From assembly GCF_016887565.1 (NCBI RefSeq), contig NZ_CP069396.1:11824001-11888000 (forward strand): 64,000 nucleotides of DNA. Reading direction: 5' to 3'. Every line of letters starts with the position of its first letter. Positions within the stretch are counted from its first letter, which is position 1. This document shows, in pieces, positions 17,952 through 27,914 of this stretch. The position numbers and the translations under genes were made by a program. The notes below the pieces were generated by a model. The model was given only the letters and a program-made list of their open reading frames with translations, ran no database searches and was not told the DNA's origin. The DNA comes from Archangium violaceum (GTDB lineage: Bacteria; Myxococcota; Myxococcia; Myxococcales; Myxococcaceae).

Positions 17952-18437
17952 TCAGCCCGCCTTGAGGACGCCCACCGGGTGCGACTCGCCGGAGGGCCCG
18001 GACGAGAGCACCAGGACGGCCGACTGGCTCAGGGCCGCCTGCCCCAGGACGTTGAGCTGCTGCTGGTTGGCCACCGCGTTGTGGAACGCCAGGCCGAGCG
18101 CCTGCGCCGCCGCCTCGTACACCGAGGCCAGGGCCCGCGCCCTCACCTCATCGGGGTGGACGGACGAGGCCCTGGACTCGGGCTCGTTCCCCTCCACCGG
18201 GGCCACGGACTGTGCTGGCTCGATGGGCGGGAGGAAGGCGGACTTCGGCTCGGGCCCCGGGCCCCGGACGGACTCGCTGGCCACCCGGGCCTCCACGACG
18301 AGATCCAGGATGCTCTGCTGCTGCCGCGCGGTGACCTCGTTCAGCTTCGCCAGTACCTGGGCCACCGCCGTCCCGAGACGCACCAGCTCCGCCTCGGCGC
18401 CGAGCGTCGCCAGATCCACGTTGTCGCTATCCGCCAT
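17952..18437 (-). CDS. RebB-like R-body / killing-trait family protein
   Basis: 161 residues. The stretch Y-E-A-A-A-Q-A-L-G-L-A-F-H-N-A-V-A-N-Q-Q near residue 110-130 followed by N-V-L-G-Q-A-A matches the conserved core of RebB proteins (Y-x-x-x-A-Q-x-x-G-x-x-x-x-N-A-x-x-x-Q-Q). R-bodies are protein ribbons first known from Caedibacter, a Paramecium endosymbiont; RebB-like genes are scattered in proteobacteria. The N-terminal half is longer and more polar than in the classical protein. AGGAGG 8 bases upstream of the ATG fixes the start. No second reb gene is visible here. Confidence 0.65.
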   Translation of the reverse strand: MADSDNVDLATLGAEAELVRLGTAVAQVLAKLNEVTARQQQSILDLVVEARVASESVRGPGPEPKSAFLPPIEPAQSVAPVEGNEPESRASSVHPDEVRARALASVYEAAAQALGLAFHNAVANQQQLNVLGQAALSQSAVLVLSSGPSGESHPVGVLKAG

Positions 18438-18581
18438 CGAGTTCCTCCTGGGAGTGAAGGGCACCACGGTGCCACGCCAGGGGGAGTAAAGCCGCCCGGA
18501 CCGGATCCGTCGAGCCACCTCTCACCTCCGGGCCGCCTTCTCTCCCGCCAGCCGGGCATGCCACACTGTCCCAAGGTCCCC

Positions 18582-19325
18582 ATGCGATTGAGCGACGCGC
18601 AGGCGCTGCTGGACACCTCCTTCCAGGGTGTGCAGGAAGGTGCCACCCGGATGTACGAGCCCGAGGACGAGCGCTTCGACAAGCGCCTGAGCGCCGTGTG
18701 GCTGGAATACCGCTGGTACGTGCACGGACGGGGGCTCGCCGAGGTCTTCGTGAAGTGGAAGCGGGTGGAGCGGGAGTCCTGCGCCCGGGAGGAGGTGTCC
18801 GTGCTGCGCCTGCACCTGCTCGGACACTCGGCCGTGCTCGCGGGGTGCGCGCAGCGGGTGCTCGACGCGGGCCAGCCCGCCCCGGGACGTCTGCTGGAGC
18901 TGTTCGGCGCGGACGGAGTGAAGCGCGAGAGCAGCGCGGCCGGCACCACCGGCATCACCCTGGAGCACTGGCCGCACCCGGCGCCCCAGCCGCTGCTGCC
19001 GGAGGAGACGTTCCAGGCGCTGTCGGCGGTGCTGGTGGACCCGCACGCCTCCTTCGAGGAGCGGCACGAGGCGGTGGACAGGCTCTGCCGGGAGCGCAGC
19101 CCGCGCGTGGTGCGGATGCTGCTGGCGGCGCTGGAGGTGGGCCCCTCCCTGTCCGCCCTGCGCCGGCTGTCCGAGTGGGGCGAGCTGGACGCCCTGCCGC
19201 ACCTGGAGCGGGCGCTCGCGGACGTGGCACCTGACAACCCGGCGGACCTCTGGGCGCTCACCGCGCTGCAGCGTCGGTTGCAGGCCTGGGAGACGGCGAC
19301 ACGCGCGCTCCAGCCCGCTATGTAA
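18582..19325 (+). CDS. Conserved hypothetical protein, helical
   Basis: 247 residues, no domain recognised. It is rich in Leu, Ala and Arg, and the C-terminal 110 residues look HEAT-repeat-like ([18 protein letters not shown]). An AAGG box lies 6 bases before the ATG at 18582; an ATG eight codons upstream is also possible. The stop is only 5 bases before glyoxalase I, so the two are probably cotranscribed. Confidence 0.6.
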   Translation: MRLSDAQALLDTSFQGVQEGATRMYEPEDERFDKRLSAVWLEYRWYVHGRGLAEVFVKWKRVERESCAREEVSVLRLHLLGHSAVLAGCAQRVLDAGQPAPGRLLELFGADGVKRESSAAGTTGITLEHWPHPAPQPLLPEETFQALSAVLVDPHASFEERHEAVDRLCRERSPRVVRMLLAALEVGPSLSALRRLSEWGELDALPHLERALADVAPDNPADLWALTALQRRLQAWETATRALQPAM

Positions 19326-19330
19326 CGCCC

Positions 19331-19717
19331 ATGCGAATCCTCCACACGATGCTGCGTGTCGGCGACCTCGAGAAGTCGCTGGACTTCTACACCCGCGTCC
19401 TCGGAATGCAGTTGCTGCGCCGCAAGGACTACCCGGATGGCAAGTTCACCCTGGCCTTCGTGGGCTACGGCCCCGAGGACACCCACCCGGCCCTGGAGCT
19501 CACCCACAACTGGGACACCTCGAAGTACGAGCTGGGCAACGCCTACGGCCACGTCGCCCTGGGCGTGAAGGACATCCACGCCACCTGTGACGCCATCCGC
19601 AAGGCCGGTGGCAAGGTGGTGCGCGAGCCGGGTCCCATGAAGCACGGCACCACCGTCATCGCCTTCATCGAGGACCCGGACGGCTACCGCGTGGAGCTCA
19701 TCCAGCAGGGCTCGTGA
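19331..19717 (+). CDS. gloA: Glyoxalase I (lactoylglutathione lyase)
   Basis: 128 residues, the length of the bacterial nickel enzyme. It converts the methylglyoxal-glutathione hemithioacetal to S-lactoylglutathione. All four metal ligands of E. coli GloA are at the same positions: His5 (M-R-I-L-H), Glu56 (A-L-E-L-T), His74 (Y-G-H-V-A) and Glu122 (R-V-E-L-I). It is close behind the hypothetical gene at 18582. Confidence 0.95.
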   Translation: MRILHTMLRVGDLEKSLDFYTRVLGMQLLRRKDYPDGKFTLAFVGYGPEDTHPALELTHNWDTSKYELGNAYGHVALGVKDIHATCDAIRKAGGKVVREPGPMKHGTTVIAFIEDPDGYRVELIQQGS

Positions 19718-19779
19718 GCCCCAGGTCCACCGGCCGAGCGGGTCGGCCGGCGGGCACCGTGCCTTTTGGCCCCTCTGGC

Positions 19780-21171
19780 CTACTGGCCCATCTGGAAGGA
19801 GCCCTCGGCCACCAGCATCAGCTCCACCGCGGGCGTGGCCTTCACACCGAAGGCGGACAGCGCGGAGGCCTGGGCGCGCACCGCCGCCGCGTAGGTCTGG
19901 TAGGCCTCGGCCGTCTTCGTGGCCAGCAGCGTGACGTTGGTGCCGCTGGCCGTCACCGCCGCCGAGGCCGCGAGGTCCAGGGTGGTGTCCAGCGTGGCCG
20001 CCGCCGCCACCGAGGCCTGCACCGCCGCGCTCACCGCGAGCTGGTTCGTCGCGCTCACCCCGAGGTAGCGCCCCAGCACCGAGGCCTGCACGTCCGTGGT
20101 GCCCACCACGCTGGCGCCGAAGCCCGCGAAGGCCTGTGCCGCCAGCGCCGCGCTCGTGGAGGCGCGCACCTGGGTGCGCAGCGTGGTGCTCGCCGTCACC
20201 GCCTGCTGCTTCACGTCGTCCGCCGCGTTGGCCGCCGCGAGGAGCGCCGACAGCGCCGCGCCAGAGGCCTGTGCCTCCAGCCCCGCCGAGGCCCGCGCCG
20301 CCGCGTCCACCAGCGGCTTCGCGTCCTCCGCGGACAGCCGCGCCTTCAGCGTCGCCCGGAAGGAAGCGCCCGCCGCGCGCTCGCTCTGCGCCTGCTGCTC
20401 CACCTTCGCGCCCAGCTTCTCGGCCGCCGCCCGCAGGTCCGCGTGGAACTTGTCATAGGCCTGCTCCACCGAGCCGCCCGCGTCCAGCGCCACGTTCAGC
20501 GCCGCCGCCGCCGCGAGCTCCTCGTGGAAGAGCGCCGACTGGGTCGTCCGCGCGCCCGCCTGGGCGTACATCTCCAGCTCCGCCTGCTGCGCCGCGCGCA
20601 CCGCGTCCGCCATCGCCTTCACACGCGAGCGGAAGGCCTCGCTCGTGGAGGCTCCCTCGCGCGCCGCCGCCGCCATGCGGGCGTTGATGCGGGCACGCAC
20701 GTCCACCAGGTCCACCGTCTCCGCCTGGGACTTGTCCGCCATCATCTGCGCGAAGACCTCGGCCTCCAGCGAGCTCTCCCCGTCCATGGGCGGAGCCACC
20801 GCGTCCTGGCCCTCGGCCGTCGCCTCGAGCAGCGCCGAGGCCACCACCTGGCCGGAGGCGTCCACCGCCTGCAACACCAGGTGCTCCTCACCCGCGGGCA
20901 CGTCGAGCGTGTACTGGCCCTGCGCCTCCAGCTTGCCCTCGGCCACCACCGTCAGGGTGCCATCGGGCCCCACGGTGCTGGCGCGCACCTGCGTCGCCGC
21001 GGCCACCGTGCCCGAGCCTCCAAGCGGAAGAGCCCCGGACACCAGCCCCTGCGGCTGCGTGCCCTCGCCGTCCGTCACGCGCCCCTTCACCTGCACCGTG
21101 TTGCCACAGCCCGTGCCCAGGCCGAGCACCACCACCGCCGCCCAGAGATTGCGAAGCGTCGTCGTCTTCAA
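19780..21171 (-). CDS. Large Ala-rich lipoprotein of unknown function
   Basis: 463 residues beginning with a TTG codon: GAGGAG lies 7 bases upstream of TTG at 21171, while the nearest in-frame ATG farther up has no site. The signal peptide ends in the lipobox L-G-T-G-C (residue ~21). A short beta-domain (residues ~25-115) is followed by ~330 residues of Ala-rich helices with many Gln and Ser, probably coiled coil or helical bundle. No enzymatic motif is visible. It converges with gloA. Confidence 0.7.
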   Translation of the reverse strand: MKTTTLRNLWAAVVVLGLGTGCGNTVQVKGRVTDGEGTQPQGLVSGALPLGGSGTVAAATQVRASTVGPDGTLTVVAEGKLEAQGQYTLDVPAGEEHLVLQAVDASGQVVASALLEATAEGQDAVAPPMDGESSLEAEVFAQMMADKSQAETVDLVDVRARINARMAAAAREGASTSEAFRSRVKAMADAVRAAQQAELEMYAQAGARTTQSALFHEELAAAAALNVALDAGGSVEQAYDKFHADLRAAAEKLGAKVEQQAQSERAAGASFRATLKARLSAEDAKPLVDAAARASAGLEAQASGAALSALLAAANAADDVKQQAVTASTTLRTQVRASTSAALAAQAFAGFGASVVGTTDVQASVLGRYLGVSATNQLAVSAAVQASVAAAATLDTTLDLAASAAVTASGTNVTLLATKTAEAYQTYAAAVRAQASALSAFGVKATPAVELMLVAEGSFQMGQ

Positions 21172-21340
21172 TGTCGTCTCCTCACGTCCAAAGGCGCCGC
21201 ATCCGGCCACCCGGCCCGGAACCGGAGCGAGCGCTCGCCCATTTCTTGAGAAAAGGGCTCCCGGATGGATCTGCGCCGCTTTCTCGTGGGGCTGACGACC
21301 TTTCCGTACAAGGGGCGAGGTGGGTGTGAAGGGAGGTACG

Positions 21341-22261
21341 CTACGGCTGGCGGACAGCGGGTTCCCAGCCGGCGGTGACGAGCTGAAGCAGCTCGACGCC
21401 GAGCAGCTCCGGGTAGCGCCGCCGCCAATCCGTGCGCTCCGGCGTGGCGGGCTCGCCGTTCCAGAGCACCTGCCCCCCGGCGCGCACCCGCAGCCGCTCG
21501 GCCGCGGCGAAGGTGGTGTGCGCCGTCCGTGAAAAGGAAGCCTCTCCCCACTGGGGCCAGATCAGCAGTTCGTCCGCCGCGTGGGGATTGCGAAGGAACC
21601 ACGTCACGGGCTCACCCGAGGCCCGATCGAACCAGACGCCCTGTGTCCCCTGGAGCTCCACATCCTGTCCTTCCGGTGGCGCCGCCAGCAGCTCCGTGAG
21701 CGGTGGCGGCTTGGGGTGCTTCAGCCTCAGGGCCAACAGGTTGGGGCCCTCGTCATGTCCCCCCGCCGGAAACTCGAGGGGCATGTGGAGGGTGGTGTGG
21801 AGCTGCTCGCGGCGTTGCAGCCACTGGCGCCCCTGCTCCAGCGCGTACTTCCCCTGGGCCTCCGTGAGAGCGCCGAGGGATTCCACCGTCACCTCGCGCC
21901 CGTGCACCCCCTCGAAGGCGCGCAGTCCCAGCTCCTCGTTCACGAGGGCCGCGAGGGAGAGCAGCTCGAACATGTTGGCCAGGAAGGAGGGGCTGGTGCC
22001 ACTCACCGAGAGCTGGAGGGTTCCCGCCCGGGGCCCGTTGTTGGGCCGCACACCCGCCCACAGCAAGGGGGCGGAGGCGGGCTCCGCGTCCGCGCGGAAC
22101 ACCCAGGTGGCCCCATCGGGCCGGCGAGCTCGCACGATGGGACGGGAGCGGGCGAGCAGGTCCAGGCAGGCACGCAGCTCCTCGGGGGTGAGCCGGTCCG
22201 GCGCACCGGCCCGGACATCCTCGTAACGGAGGTGTGATGTCAACCAGACGGAGTAGGGCAT
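21341..22261 (-). CDS. Conserved hypothetical protein
   Basis: 306 residues with no recognised domain. It has alternating beta-strand and helix segments, an R-P-N-N-G-P motif near 73 and Trp-rich segments in the second half (W-F-L-R-N-P-H, L-L-I-W-P-Q-W-G). No signal peptide or membrane helix is apparent. Its start overlaps by two bases an alternative upstream start of the divergent hydrolase gene, which argues that the hydrolase begins at 22332. Confidence 0.6.
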   Translation of the reverse strand: MPYSVWLTSHLRYEDVRAGAPDRLTPEELRACLDLLARSRPIVRARRPDGATWVFRADAEPASAPLLWAGVRPNNGPRAGTLQLSVSGTSPSFLANMFELLSLAALVNEELGLRAFEGVHGREVTVESLGALTEAQGKYALEQGRQWLQRREQLHTTLHMPLEFPAGGHDEGPNLLALRLKHPKPPPLTELLAAPPEGQDVELQGTQGVWFDRASGEPVTWFLRNPHAADELLIWPQWGEASFSRTAHTTFAAAERLRVRAGGQVLWNGEPATPERTDWRRRYPELLGVELLQLVTAGWEPAVRQP

Positions 22262-22331
22262 GGGAGGTTCCTCGGGGCGGACGCTACTACCGCGTCGCCC
22301 CGGAAAAATCGCGCGATGTTATGGCTGCGGC

Positions 22332-23159
22332 ATGACCACTCTTCCTCCTCCCGTCCAGGGCTTCGCCGAGGTGAAGGGAGCCCGCCTGCACTACGAGCTC
22401 CATGGTGATGGCTTCCCGGTGGTGTTCCTCCATGGGGGCCTGCTCGACCTACGCATGTGGGAAGGGCAGATGGGACCGTTCTCCCGGCACTTCACCACCC
22501 TGCGCTACGACCAGCGGGGCTTCGGCCGGACGGAAGCCCCCCTCGGGCAACCCCACGCGCCCCACGAGGATCTGCTCGCCCTGCTCGACCGCTTCTCGAT
22601 GGACCGCGCACACATCATTGGCCACTCGCTCGGAGGGCGCGTGGCGCTCGACTTCGCCCTGGCCTTTCCCGAGCGCGTCTCCTGTCTCGTCCTCGTCGCG
22701 CCCGGCATCCAGGGCGCTCCGCCCTCGCCCGAGGAGTTCTCCTGGTACACGCGCCTGCTGGGCACCGGCGGGGAGAAGGACCCCCAGGCCCTCATCGAGG
22801 CCTGGCTCGGCAGCGACTACCTGGCCGCTGCCATGGCCCTGCCCTCGGTGGCTCCCCAGGTGCGGCAATGGACGGTGGAGAACCTGCCGGGCATGAGGCC
22901 TGGAGCCCACCTTCCCCGCTTCCTGGAGCCCTCGGCCTACAGCCGGCTCGAGGAGCTGCTCATGCCCGTGCTCGTCGTGGTGGGGGACAGGGACAACCCG
23001 GTCATGCTGAAGAACGCCGAGGTGCTGGCCCGGCGCGTGGCCGCCCTCACCCGCGTCACCCTTCCGGGTGTGGGACACCTCCCCAACCTGGAGCGCCCCG
23101 AGGACTTCAACCGTGCTGTGCTCGACTTCCTCCTGGGACATCCCACCCCAGCCCCTTGA
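22332..23159 (+). CDS. Alpha/beta hydrolase
   Basis: 275 residues with a complete hydrolase fold: oxyanion loop V-F-L-H-G-G near 36, R-Y-D-Q-R-G-F-G near 60, nucleophile G-H-S-L-G-G near 98, acid D in V-V-G-D-R-D-N-P near 223 and His in G-V-G-H-L-P-N-L near 251. Close in type to haloperoxidase/esterase-like and 3-oxoadipate enol-lactonase-like hydrolases; substrate unknown. The start leaves 70 bases to the divergent gene. Confidence 0.85.
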   Translation: MTTLPPPVQGFAEVKGARLHYELHGDGFPVVFLHGGLLDLRMWEGQMGPFSRHFTTLRYDQRGFGRTEAPLGQPHAPHEDLLALLDRFSMDRAHIIGHSLGGRVALDFALAFPERVSCLVLVAPGIQGAPPSPEEFSWYTRLLGTGGEKDPQALIEAWLGSDYLAAAMALPSVAPQVRQWTVENLPGMRPGAHLPRFLEPSAYSRLEELLMPVLVVVGDRDNPVMLKNAEVLARRVAALTRVTLPGVGHLPNLERPEDFNRAVLDFLLGHPTPAP

Positions 23160-23209
23160 CGCAGTGCGGCATCACCCCTGATGCTCGCATCTCCAAAGGG
23201 GTGCTCGGG

Positions 23210-23872
23210 ATGAAGCCAAGGCGTCACTTCGATACCGGGTGGAGGGAACGGCTGGCACTCGCCGATGGGACGGAGGTGGAATTACGGCTGGTCCAGCCGG
23301 CTGACGCGGAGTTGCTCCTGGAGGGCTTCGAACGGCTCTCGCCGCGCTCGCGCATCGGACGTTTCCACGCCGCCAAGCCACGGCTCTCGGAGCACGAGGT
23401 GCACTACCTCACCGCGGTGGATGGGGAGCAGCATCTGGCGCTGGGCGCGGTGAGCGTGGGTCCCGAGGGCCAGGGGCGCGGGTTGGGCATCGCCCGCTTC
23501 ATCCGTCTGGCCCCCGCCTCCGAGGTGGCCGAGGCCGCCATCACCGTGGTGGACGCGGCCCAGGGCAAGGGGCTCGGCCGCATCCTCCTGGAGCGGCTCA
23601 TGGAAGCGGCGCGGGAGCGGGGCGTGGAGCGATTCGAGTGCCACATCCAGCCGGGCAACGCCGCGATGGTCCGCCTGCTGAACCGGCTCCTTCCCGATGG
23701 CGCGCACGAGGAGGAGGATGACGCGCTCCGCATCACCGTGTCGCTGTCCTCCACGCCCCGCAGGAAGTGGAACCTGCTGCTCCTGCTGCTGGCGCTCGCC
23801 GCCCAGGGGGCACTGACCGTGCTCGGGCCCGCTCGCTCGCATTCTCCGAACGAGCAGGGGCCACCAGGTTGA
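23210..23872 (+). CDS. GNAT acetyltransferase with a C-terminal membrane anchor
   Basis: 220 residues. The acetyl-CoA loop is A-Q-G-K-G-L-G-R-I-L-L near 119-129, with the Q/R-G-x-G-x pattern of motif A, preceded by A-A-I-T-V-V-D. The last ~35 residues hold a hydrophobic segment (W-N-L-L-L-L-L-L-A-L-A-A), an uncommon addition that would tether the enzyme to the membrane. An AAAGGGG box lies about 8 bases before the ATG; a GTG three codons upstream is the alternative. The acceptor is unknown. Confidence 0.75.
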   Translation: MKPRRHFDTGWRERLALADGTEVELRLVQPADAELLLEGFERLSPRSRIGRFHAAKPRLSEHEVHYLTAVDGEQHLALGAVSVGPEGQGRGLGIARFIRLAPASEVAEAAITVVDAAQGKGLGRILLERLMEAARERGVERFECHIQPGNAAMVRLLNRLLPDGAHEEEDDALRITVSLSSTPRRKWNLLLLLLALAAQGALTVLGPARSHSPNEQGPPG

Positions 23873-23932
23873 CGTTGGACCGGGCTCCGCGCGGTGATGC
23901 ACCCCGCAGCCCTGCCCTTCAGGGGAAGTCCC

Positions 23933-24789
23933 ATGACGTCCACCCGCCGAAACCCCTCGGGGTTCCGCCTTCCCACGCTCGCCCTGGCAGCTCCCACCTC
24001 ACCCCCGAGGCCCGGGCGGCCCTCAACAGCGCCTGTGACACCGCCGCCGACCCCGGAGCGCCCCTCGAGACGAGCCTCCACCCCGGCTGCGCGGACGAGC
24101 TCGTCAGCATCTACAACGGGGGCAAGACGCACGCGGGCCAGACCGCCTGGAACAACCCGGTGACGCTGACGCTCAACACCGCGTATGCCTGGGTGGCCCA
24201 GCTCCAGGCCGGCTACACGCCGGAGGAGCTCCGCGCCTTCGCCCGGTCCGCCTACGCCGAGAACGCCTTCAACCCGCCGGGCACCATGCAGAGGGTGGGC
24301 ACCACCTCGGGGCTCGCCTACCACGTCCAGGTGTACACGGATGCCCAGGGGCGCGTGACGGCGCACCTGCAGGGCTGTGGCCCCGTGGCCGATGGCGCGG
24401 ACACGCTCATCACCTACGACCAGGGCAAGCGCTGTTGGATCAACAAGGTCATCTTCCACCAGCCGGTGGAGAAGCAGCTGCCCCGCCAGCCGGACGCGAA
24501 GGCGCGCCAGGTCTTCGCGGCCGGGGACTCGGACACGGACCTCTCCTTCGTGCAGGACGCGACGCACCTCAAGCTGGCCATCAACCGCAACAAGGTGCAG
24601 TTGATGTGCAATGCCTACGCGAACCACCAGGGCCAGTGGCTGGTACAGCCCATGTTCGTCCAACCTCGCGCCCAGGGCTCCCGCTATCCCTGCACCACCG
24701 CGAAGGACGCGGCCGGACAGCCCCTCGTCGACGAGGCGGGCCACCCCTTCACCCAGGACTACGAGGACCGGGTGTACGCCCTGCCGTAG
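23933..24789 (+). pseudogene. Broken HAD-superfamily phosphatase, exported type
   Basis: The ATG at 23933 (after AGGGGAAG) opens a signal-peptide-like start, M-T-S-T-R-R-N-P-S-G-F-R-L-P-T-L-A-L-A, but the body of the protein (from S-S-H-L-T-P-E-A-R-A-A-L-N) is in another frame; the shift lies near 23985-23995. The C-terminal half keeps HAD motif III (G-K-R-C-W-I-N-K) and motif IV (A-A-G-D-S-D-T-D-L-S-F). No D-x-D nucleophile motif I or Ser/Thr motif II is found in any frame, and from memory of the family two internal segments seem to be missing. A decayed gene is the best reading; a sequencing slip alone would not restore motif I. Confidence 0.55.
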
Positions 24790-24797
24790 CCGCCCAC

Positions 24798-26426
24798 TCA
24801 GGCCGCGCGGCTGGCCAGATCCGCCATCAGCGTCTGCGTCCCGGCGAGCGTCGGGTCCTCCCGCCGGGACCGCGCCGACTCCACCTCCACGCCATGCGCC
24901 ATCCACCAGCGCTCGGCGTCCTCCTCCGTCCAGCGCCCGGCGTCCGCGCACGCATCCAGCGCCATCCGCAACGCCCGCGCGCTCTCGTAACGGGCCTCGG
25001 GCTTCTTCTCCAGACAGCGCAGGAGGACGTCACACAGGTCCTTCGGCAGCTCGCGCCCGGCGCGCACCTCCGGTGGCACGGGCGGCGTGTGCAGGTGGTG
25101 GGCGCAGATCTCCACCACGCTCCGGCCCTTGAAGGCGTGAGTGCCGGTGAGCAGCGCGTACCCCACCGCGCCCAGCGAGTAGAGGTCTCCCCGCGCGTCC
25201 ACCGCCTCCGGCGTGGAGATGGCCTCGGGGGCCATGTACAGCGGCGTCCCGGTGATGACGCTGCCCTGGGAGATCGCCACGTCCGACGAATTGCCCAGCT
25301 GCTTCACCAACCCGAAGTCGAGCACCTTCACCAGGTCCGGCATGCCCCGGCGCCGGCACAGGAAGAGGTTGGCCGGCTTGATGTCCCGGTGCAGCAACCC
25401 CAGGCCGTGCGCCTCCTCCAGCGCGCCGCACACCTGACGCAGGATGTGGATGACGCGCGCGGGCGGCTGCGGGCCCGTGGCCGTGAACAGCCCCTCCAGG
25501 TCCACGCCCTCCAGGTACTCCATCACGTAATAGAAGAGCCCATCCGCGGTGCGGCCGTAGTCGTAGATGGCGATGGTGTTGGGGTGGGTGAGCTGGCTGG
25601 TGAGCTGCACCTCGCGCTCGAAGCGCTCCAGACCCTGGCCGTCCGTGTCGGCGCGCAGCAGCTTGATGGCGGTGCGGCGGCGCAGCAGGGCGTGGCTGGC
25701 CAGGTACACCTCGCCCATGGCGCCGGCGCCCAGCCGCTGCAGCAGCGTGTACTGGCCCAGCTTGCGCGCGTCGCGCACCTGCTTGCGCAGCCCGTAGATG
25801 ACGGCCGAGGCCACCGTGCTGAAGGCCACCGCCACGATGAACCAGCACAGCGCCAGCAGCACCTGACTGATGGGCGAGAGGGGCGCCGCGTCGCGGTGCT
25901 GCATGGCGACGACGGTGGCCAGCATCCCGATGCCGCACGCGCCACCACTCAGCAGCAGCGTGCGCCGGGCACTGCTCGGCACGAGGATGGCGCGCAAGCT
26001 GAGGAGCGCCACCAGCGCCAGCAGCATCTCGTAGATGCCCGCCACCGGGTAGGGGTGGACGAAGGGCCAGCTCGACACCACCGCGCCCATCAGCAGCACG
26101 CCCACCGTCTCGATGGCCTGCAGGGCCTTCCACGAGCGCGTACCAGTGCGACACAACAACCAGATGCACCCGAAGACGGCGTACTCGCCCAGCGCCTCGT
26201 AGGAGAAGAGGCCCTCGAGCGCCGCCTGGAGGCCCACCTGGGGATCCAGGACGATCGCCAGGTGGAACAGGGGGTAGTAGAGGATGTCGATGAGGAAGCA
26301 CACCTTCCCGAACAACCCCAGACGCTCCTGGAGCAACGCGCGCCCGTCCTCGGTGCGGCTCGAGGACACGGACGGCGCCGCCGGGCCCGCCGCGGCACCG
26401 AGAGAGGGAGGGAGCACTTCGCTCAT
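24798..26426 (-). CDS. Ser/Thr protein kinase with N-terminal membrane domain
   Basis: 542 residues with the membrane part first: five to six helices between residues ~35 and 215. The kinase domain then runs to about 500, with G-A-G-A-M-G-E-V-Y near 234, A-I-K-L-L near 255, L-L-H-R-D-I-K-P-A-N near 345 and D-F-G near 369. The order (membrane, then kinase) is opposite to the usual receptor kinase layout. It is divergent from the NtrC-type regulator, with 60 bases between starts, so their promoters may overlap. Confidence 0.9.
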   Translation of the reverse strand: MSEVLPPSLGAAAGPAAPSVSSSRTEDGRALLQERLGLFGKVCFLIDILYYPLFHLAIVLDPQVGLQAALEGLFSYEALGEYAVFGCIWLLCRTGTRSWKALQAIETVGVLLMGAVVSSWPFVHPYPVAGIYEMLLALVALLSLRAILVPSSARRTLLLSGGACGIGMLATVVAMQHRDAAPLSPISQVLLALCWFIVAVAFSTVASAVIYGLRKQVRDARKLGQYTLLQRLGAGAMGEVYLASHALLRRRTAIKLLRADTDGQGLERFEREVQLTSQLTHPNTIAIYDYGRTADGLFYYVMEYLEGVDLEGLFTATGPQPPARVIHILRQVCGALEEAHGLGLLHRDIKPANLFLCRRRGMPDLVKVLDFGLVKQLGNSSDVAISQGSVITGTPLYMAPEAISTPEAVDARGDLYSLGAVGYALLTGTHAFKGRSVVEICAHHLHTPPVPPEVRAGRELPKDLCDVLLRCLEKKPEARYESARALRMALDACADAGRWTEEDAERWWMAHGVEVESARSRREDPTLAGTQTLMADLASRAA

Positions 26427-26486
26427 GGTGCGGACAACTTAGCTCAAACCCCTGTCTCTGTCTGGCGGTGTACAGTGCCGCCCGCA

Positions 26487-27893
<1,407 letters not shown>

Positions 27894-27914
27894 TCTCACT
27901 TCCGGAATCCTCTC

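Noticed and set aside
19751-19767. GGCAC-C-GTGCC-TTTT as a terminator of gloA
   Set aside because: The stem is only five base pairs with a one-base loop; too weak to list.
19714-21249. 511-codon forward frame opposite the Ala-rich lipoprotein
   Set aside because: Shadow of an Ala-rich gene (GCC repeats), Arg/His/Leu-biased, no motif.
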